A DNA stretch of 64,000 bases from Liminaster sp017519885 (GTDB lineage Bacteria > Bacteroidota > Bacteroidia > Bacteroidales > UBA3663). This document shows positions 61,863-64,000 of the stretch, piece by piece. The DNA lies in the NCBI GenBank assembly GCA_017519885.1, contig JAFWRO010000030.1, positions 47,059 to 111,058 of the forward strand, given 5' to 3'. Position 1 is the first letter of the stretch, and the number at the start of each line of letters is the position of its first letter. The notes under the pieces were generated by a model, which saw only the letters and a program-made list of their open reading frames with translations, was not told the DNA's origin and searched no databases. The position numbers and the translations under genes are program-made.

Positions 61863-63029
61863 ATGTTAGGCAATTTTACTTTCCACAATCCCACGAAGCT
61901 GCACTTCGGCGAGGATTCATTGAATAAACTGGGTGAAGAACTGAAGAACTACGGTCGCAAGGTGATGCTTTGCTACGGAGGTGGCAGCATCAAGCGCTTC
62001 GGCATCTATGACCTCGTGATGGCCGAACTGAAGAAGGCGGGCTGTGAGGTGGTCGAGCTGGCAGGCGTAATGCCGAATCCTACCATCGAGAAGGTGCTCG
62101 AAGGCGCTCATCTGGCTCGCCGCGAAGAGGTGGACTTCATCCTTGGTGTGGGCGGTGGCTCCACCGTTGACTATTGCAAGGTTGTGGCCGGTAGCGCATG
62201 GTTCGATGGCGATCCGTGGGAGTATTACTTCAAGAACTGGCAGCCGATGACCTGTCGCTGGATTCCTGTGGGCTGCGTGCTCACCATGGCGGGCACGGGT
62301 TCGGAGATGGACAGCTGCTCGGTTATCTCCAGTCATTCGGAGAACCGCAAGATGTTCTACAACTTCCGTAACCCCGACTTTGCTATCCTCAACCCACGCT
62401 TCACGTTCACCGTGCCCAAGTATCAGATGGTAGCCGGCATCTACGACATCATGAGCCACATCCTGGAGCAGTATCTCTCCGGCACTGACGACAATACAAG
62501 CGATTACATCGCCGAAGGTCTGATGCGCTCGCTCATCGTCAGCTCGCGCAAGGCATTGGTAAATGCCGAGGACTACGAGGCACGTTCGAACATCATGTGG
62601 ACAGCTACTTGGGCACTGAACACCCTCATCGATCGTGGCAAGGCCACCGACTGGATGGTTCATATGCTGGGACAGGCTGTGGCTGCCTTTACCGATGCAA
62701 CCCACGGACACACGCTTGCCGCTGTCAGCGGAGCATACTACCGTCTGCTCATCAGCAAGTCGCCCGATGCAGTGCAGAAGTTCAAGCGCCTGGCCATCAG
62801 TGTTTGGAATGTCAGCGCTGAGGGCAAGACCGACGAGCAGATTGCCATGGAAGGTCTGGAGAAGATGGAGCAGTGGATGCGCGAACTTGGCCTGGCCATG
62901 AACATCACCGACTGCGGTGCCAAGCCCGAACAGATTGAGGGAATGGCCGATGCATGTCCGATTTGCCAAGGTGGCTACTACATTCTGAATCGTGACGAGG
63001 TTGTACAAGTTTTGAAGGATAGTCTTTAG
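61863..63029 (+). CDS. YqhD-like iron-containing alcohol/aldehyde reductase
   Basis: 388-residue group III metal-dependent alcohol dehydrogenase from the ATG at 61863; the longer in-frame start at 61800 precedes the -7 box and is rejected. GGGSIKRFGIYD and GVGGGSTVDYCKVVAG form the dinucleotide site, the GGGS text pointing to NADP(H). Metal ligands are intact: Asp195 and His199 in GIYDIMSHILEQ, His267 in WMVHMLG and His281 in DATHGHTLA, almost the numbering of E. coli YqhD. It likely reduces aldehydes, e.g. under carbonyl stress. The flavodoxin gene starts four bases after its stop, so the two are one operon. Confidence 0.93.
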   Translation: MLGNFTFHNPTKLHFGEDSLNKLGEELKNYGRKVMLCYGGGSIKRFGIYDLVMAELKKAGCEVVELAGVMPNPTIEKVLEGAHLARREEVDFILGVGGGSTVDYCKVVAGSAWFDGDPWEYYFKNWQPMTCRWIPVGCVLTMAGTGSEMDSCSVISSHSENRKMFYNFRNPDFAILNPRFTFTVPKYQMVAGIYDIMSHILEQYLSGTDDNTSDYIAEGLMRSLIVSSRKALVNAEDYEARSNIMWTATWALNTLIDRGKATDWMVHMLGQAVAAFTDATHGHTLAAVSGAYYRLLISKSPDAVQKFKRLAISVWNVSAEGKTDEQIAMEGLEKMEQWMRELGLAMNITDCGAKPEQIEGMADACPICQGGYYILNRDEVVQVLKDSL

Positions 63030-63032
63030 AAT

Positions 63033-64000
63033 ATGAAGCAGATATTTTTGTTTTTAACAGCATTGCTGTTCACCTGCTGTTCTTCGGACATTGAGATGAA
63101 GGCTGAGACGACCACGGCCAATCATGGCAAGACACTTGTCGCATACTATAGTTATACTGGCAACTGTCGCAGCATCGTGACTGAACTTACGAAGCAGATA
63201 GAGGCCGATGTGGTCGAGATTACGCCCGTTGACAAAAGTCAGAAATACGAGGAAAATGGCTATGCAATCGGTACGGCTCTCTTGAATGCCATCAAGGCAA
63301 ATCCCAACGATGCCAGCAGTTATCCAGCCATCGATCCTGTTTCGGTATCGCTCAGCGACTATCAGAACATCATCGTTGTTACACCACTGTGGTGGAGCCA
63401 GATGGCAGCTATCATGCAGACCTACCTGTTTGGCGCTGGATCGCAGATGGAAGGCAAGAGTTTCAGCATGATTGTGTCGAGCGCCAGCAGTGGTATCAGC
63501 GGCGTGGTCAGCGATGCCAAGCGACTTGTGCCTGAGGCTTCATGGATGGGCGATGCATTGTGGATCAACAACTCGAACCGCAGAAACACTGCCTCGCTTA
63601 TCGAGGAATGGCTCAAGACATTGAATTTTACAGAAGGACAAACTACTACGAACAAAATGTATATCACCATCGATGGAAAAACGCAGAGCGTGACTCTCGT
63701 AGAAAATGCTGCCACGCAGGCTTTGGTTGAAAAGTTGCAGCAGGCACCAGTCAGTATAACACTCAACAGCAGTGGCGGCTTTGAGATTTGGGGGCCATTG
63801 GGCTTCTCGTTGCCTGAGAGCGATCAGCAAACGACAGCCCAGCCGGGCGATGTCATCCTCTACAACGGCAGTAACCTCTGTCTCTTCTTTGGCACCAACT
63901 CGTGGAGCTACACCCGCTTGGGCAAGATTGACGGCCTTTCGGAGAGCGAATTGCGCACTTTCCTGAAAGCTGGGGAAAGTAATATCGGCGTAGTTTTGTC
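63033..64000 (+). CDS. Flavodoxin-cyclophilin-like fusion lipoprotein, cut by the window end
   Basis: At least 322 residues, starting MKQIFLFLTALLFTCCSSDI with a lipoprotein-like signal (Cys pair, lipobox LFTC, with Thr at -1 unusual). Residues about 33-200 are a flavodoxin fold: TLVAYYSYTGNCRSIVTEL is the FMN phosphate loop (TGNCRS), then DYQNIIVVTPLWWSQMAAIMQTYL. From about 208 a second domain begins (MYITIDGKTQSVTLVENAATQALVEKL, IWGPLGFSLPES, GDVILYNGSNLCLFFGTNSWSYTRLGKI), a cyclophilin-like fold. The two are known as neighbours or fusions elsewhere in my memory. The partner upstream suggests a redox or aldehyde-stress task at the envelope. The C-terminus lies beyond the window. Confidence 0.85.
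   Translation, partial: MKQIFLFLTALLFTCCSSDIEMKAETTTANHGKTLVAYYSYTGNCRSIVTELTKQIEADVVEITPVDKSQKYEENGYAIGTALLNAIKANPNDASSYPAIDPVSVSLSDYQNIIVVTPLWWSQMAAIMQTYLFGAGSQMEGKSFSMIVSSASSGISGVVSDAKRLVPEASWMGDALWINNSNRRNTASLIEEWLKTLNFTEGQTTTNKMYITIDGKTQSVTLVENAATQALVEKLQQAPVSITLNSSGGFEIWGPLGFSLPESDQQTTAQPGDVILYNGSNLCLFFGTNSWSYTRLGKIDGLSESELRTFLKAGESNIGVVL

Noticed and set aside
61917..63008. 363-codon minus-strand frame over the alcohol dehydrogenase
   Set aside because: Antisense shadow of a gene with intact ligands.
61863..63029. Loss of a metal ligand in the YqhD-like enzyme
   Set aside because: A Gln at MLGQ at first looked like a lost His, but the ligand is the His before MLG; spacing of 14 to the next His matches the family.

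Overview
The window is chromosomal DNA from a member of the Bacteroidales, most like Prevotella or a close relative. The evidence is a SusC/SusD pair, TonB-ExbB-ExbD-ExbD genes, the type IX secretion protein PorQ, several secreted proteins ending in a short type IX-like tail, and promoters of the Bacteroidetes form TTTG-N19/20-TAnnTTTG in front of many genes. No rRNA, tRNA, insertion sequence, phage gene or CRISPR array was seen.

Layout. 1-7.1 kb: a cut-off M6 metalloprotease, a very large secreted adhesin-like protein, a 42-bp repeat array and a DUF1810 gene. 7.2-23.2 kb: a polysaccharide utilisation locus with susC, susD, GH31, GH29 and a GH67-like glycosidase on the plus strand, facing a right-handed beta-helix enzyme and a GH2 enzyme on the minus strand. 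23.3-25.4 kb: rfbB and rfbA for dTDP-sugar synthesis. 25.6-31.4 kb: two paralogous outer-membrane barrel proteins, obg, a phosphohexomutase, an atypical SDR and a LOG-family hydrolase. 31.5-33.2 kb: small and hypothetical genes around an acyl-ACP thioesterase. 33.4-33.8 kb: a second 42-bp array. 34-39.6 kb: pgeF, a candidate small RNA, a DUF5686-like protein, rsgA, frr and pyrH. 39.7-47.5 kb: a PL1 pectate lyase, then exbD, exbD, a four-helix membrane protein, exbB, tatD, a hypothetical gene, a polyprenyl synthase and tonB. 47.7-51.3 kb: porQ, cmk, ispH and pfkA. 51.5-60.1 kb: three large exported proteins. 60.4-64 kb: a 41-bp array, an araC-type regulator divergent from a YqhD-like alcohol dehydrogenase, and a flavodoxin-cyclophilin lipoprotein that runs off the end.

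How the genes fit together. The Ton genes supply energy for the SusC-type receptor and the 1014-residue TonB-receptor-like protein. PorQ belongs to the secretion route that the proteins with the short C-terminal tails (1566, 1276 and 564 residues) probably use. The polysaccharide locus carries alpha-fucosidase, alpha-xylosidase/glucosidase and beta-galactosidase/glucuronidase-type activities, so a fucosylated plant or host glycan is a reasonable guess, but not proven.

The least explained features are non-coding. Three arrays of 41-42-bp units (near 6.0, 33.4 and 60.4 kb) share a GGCC-centred core, and their best units fold into hairpins whose stem sequences differ while the loop keeps GGCC. 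A second class is short arrays of 7-, 8- or 9-bp units, often exactly six or four units long, sitting between genes and in two cases inside coding sequence. Many long open frames lie antisense to real genes or inside the repeat arrays; these were left out.
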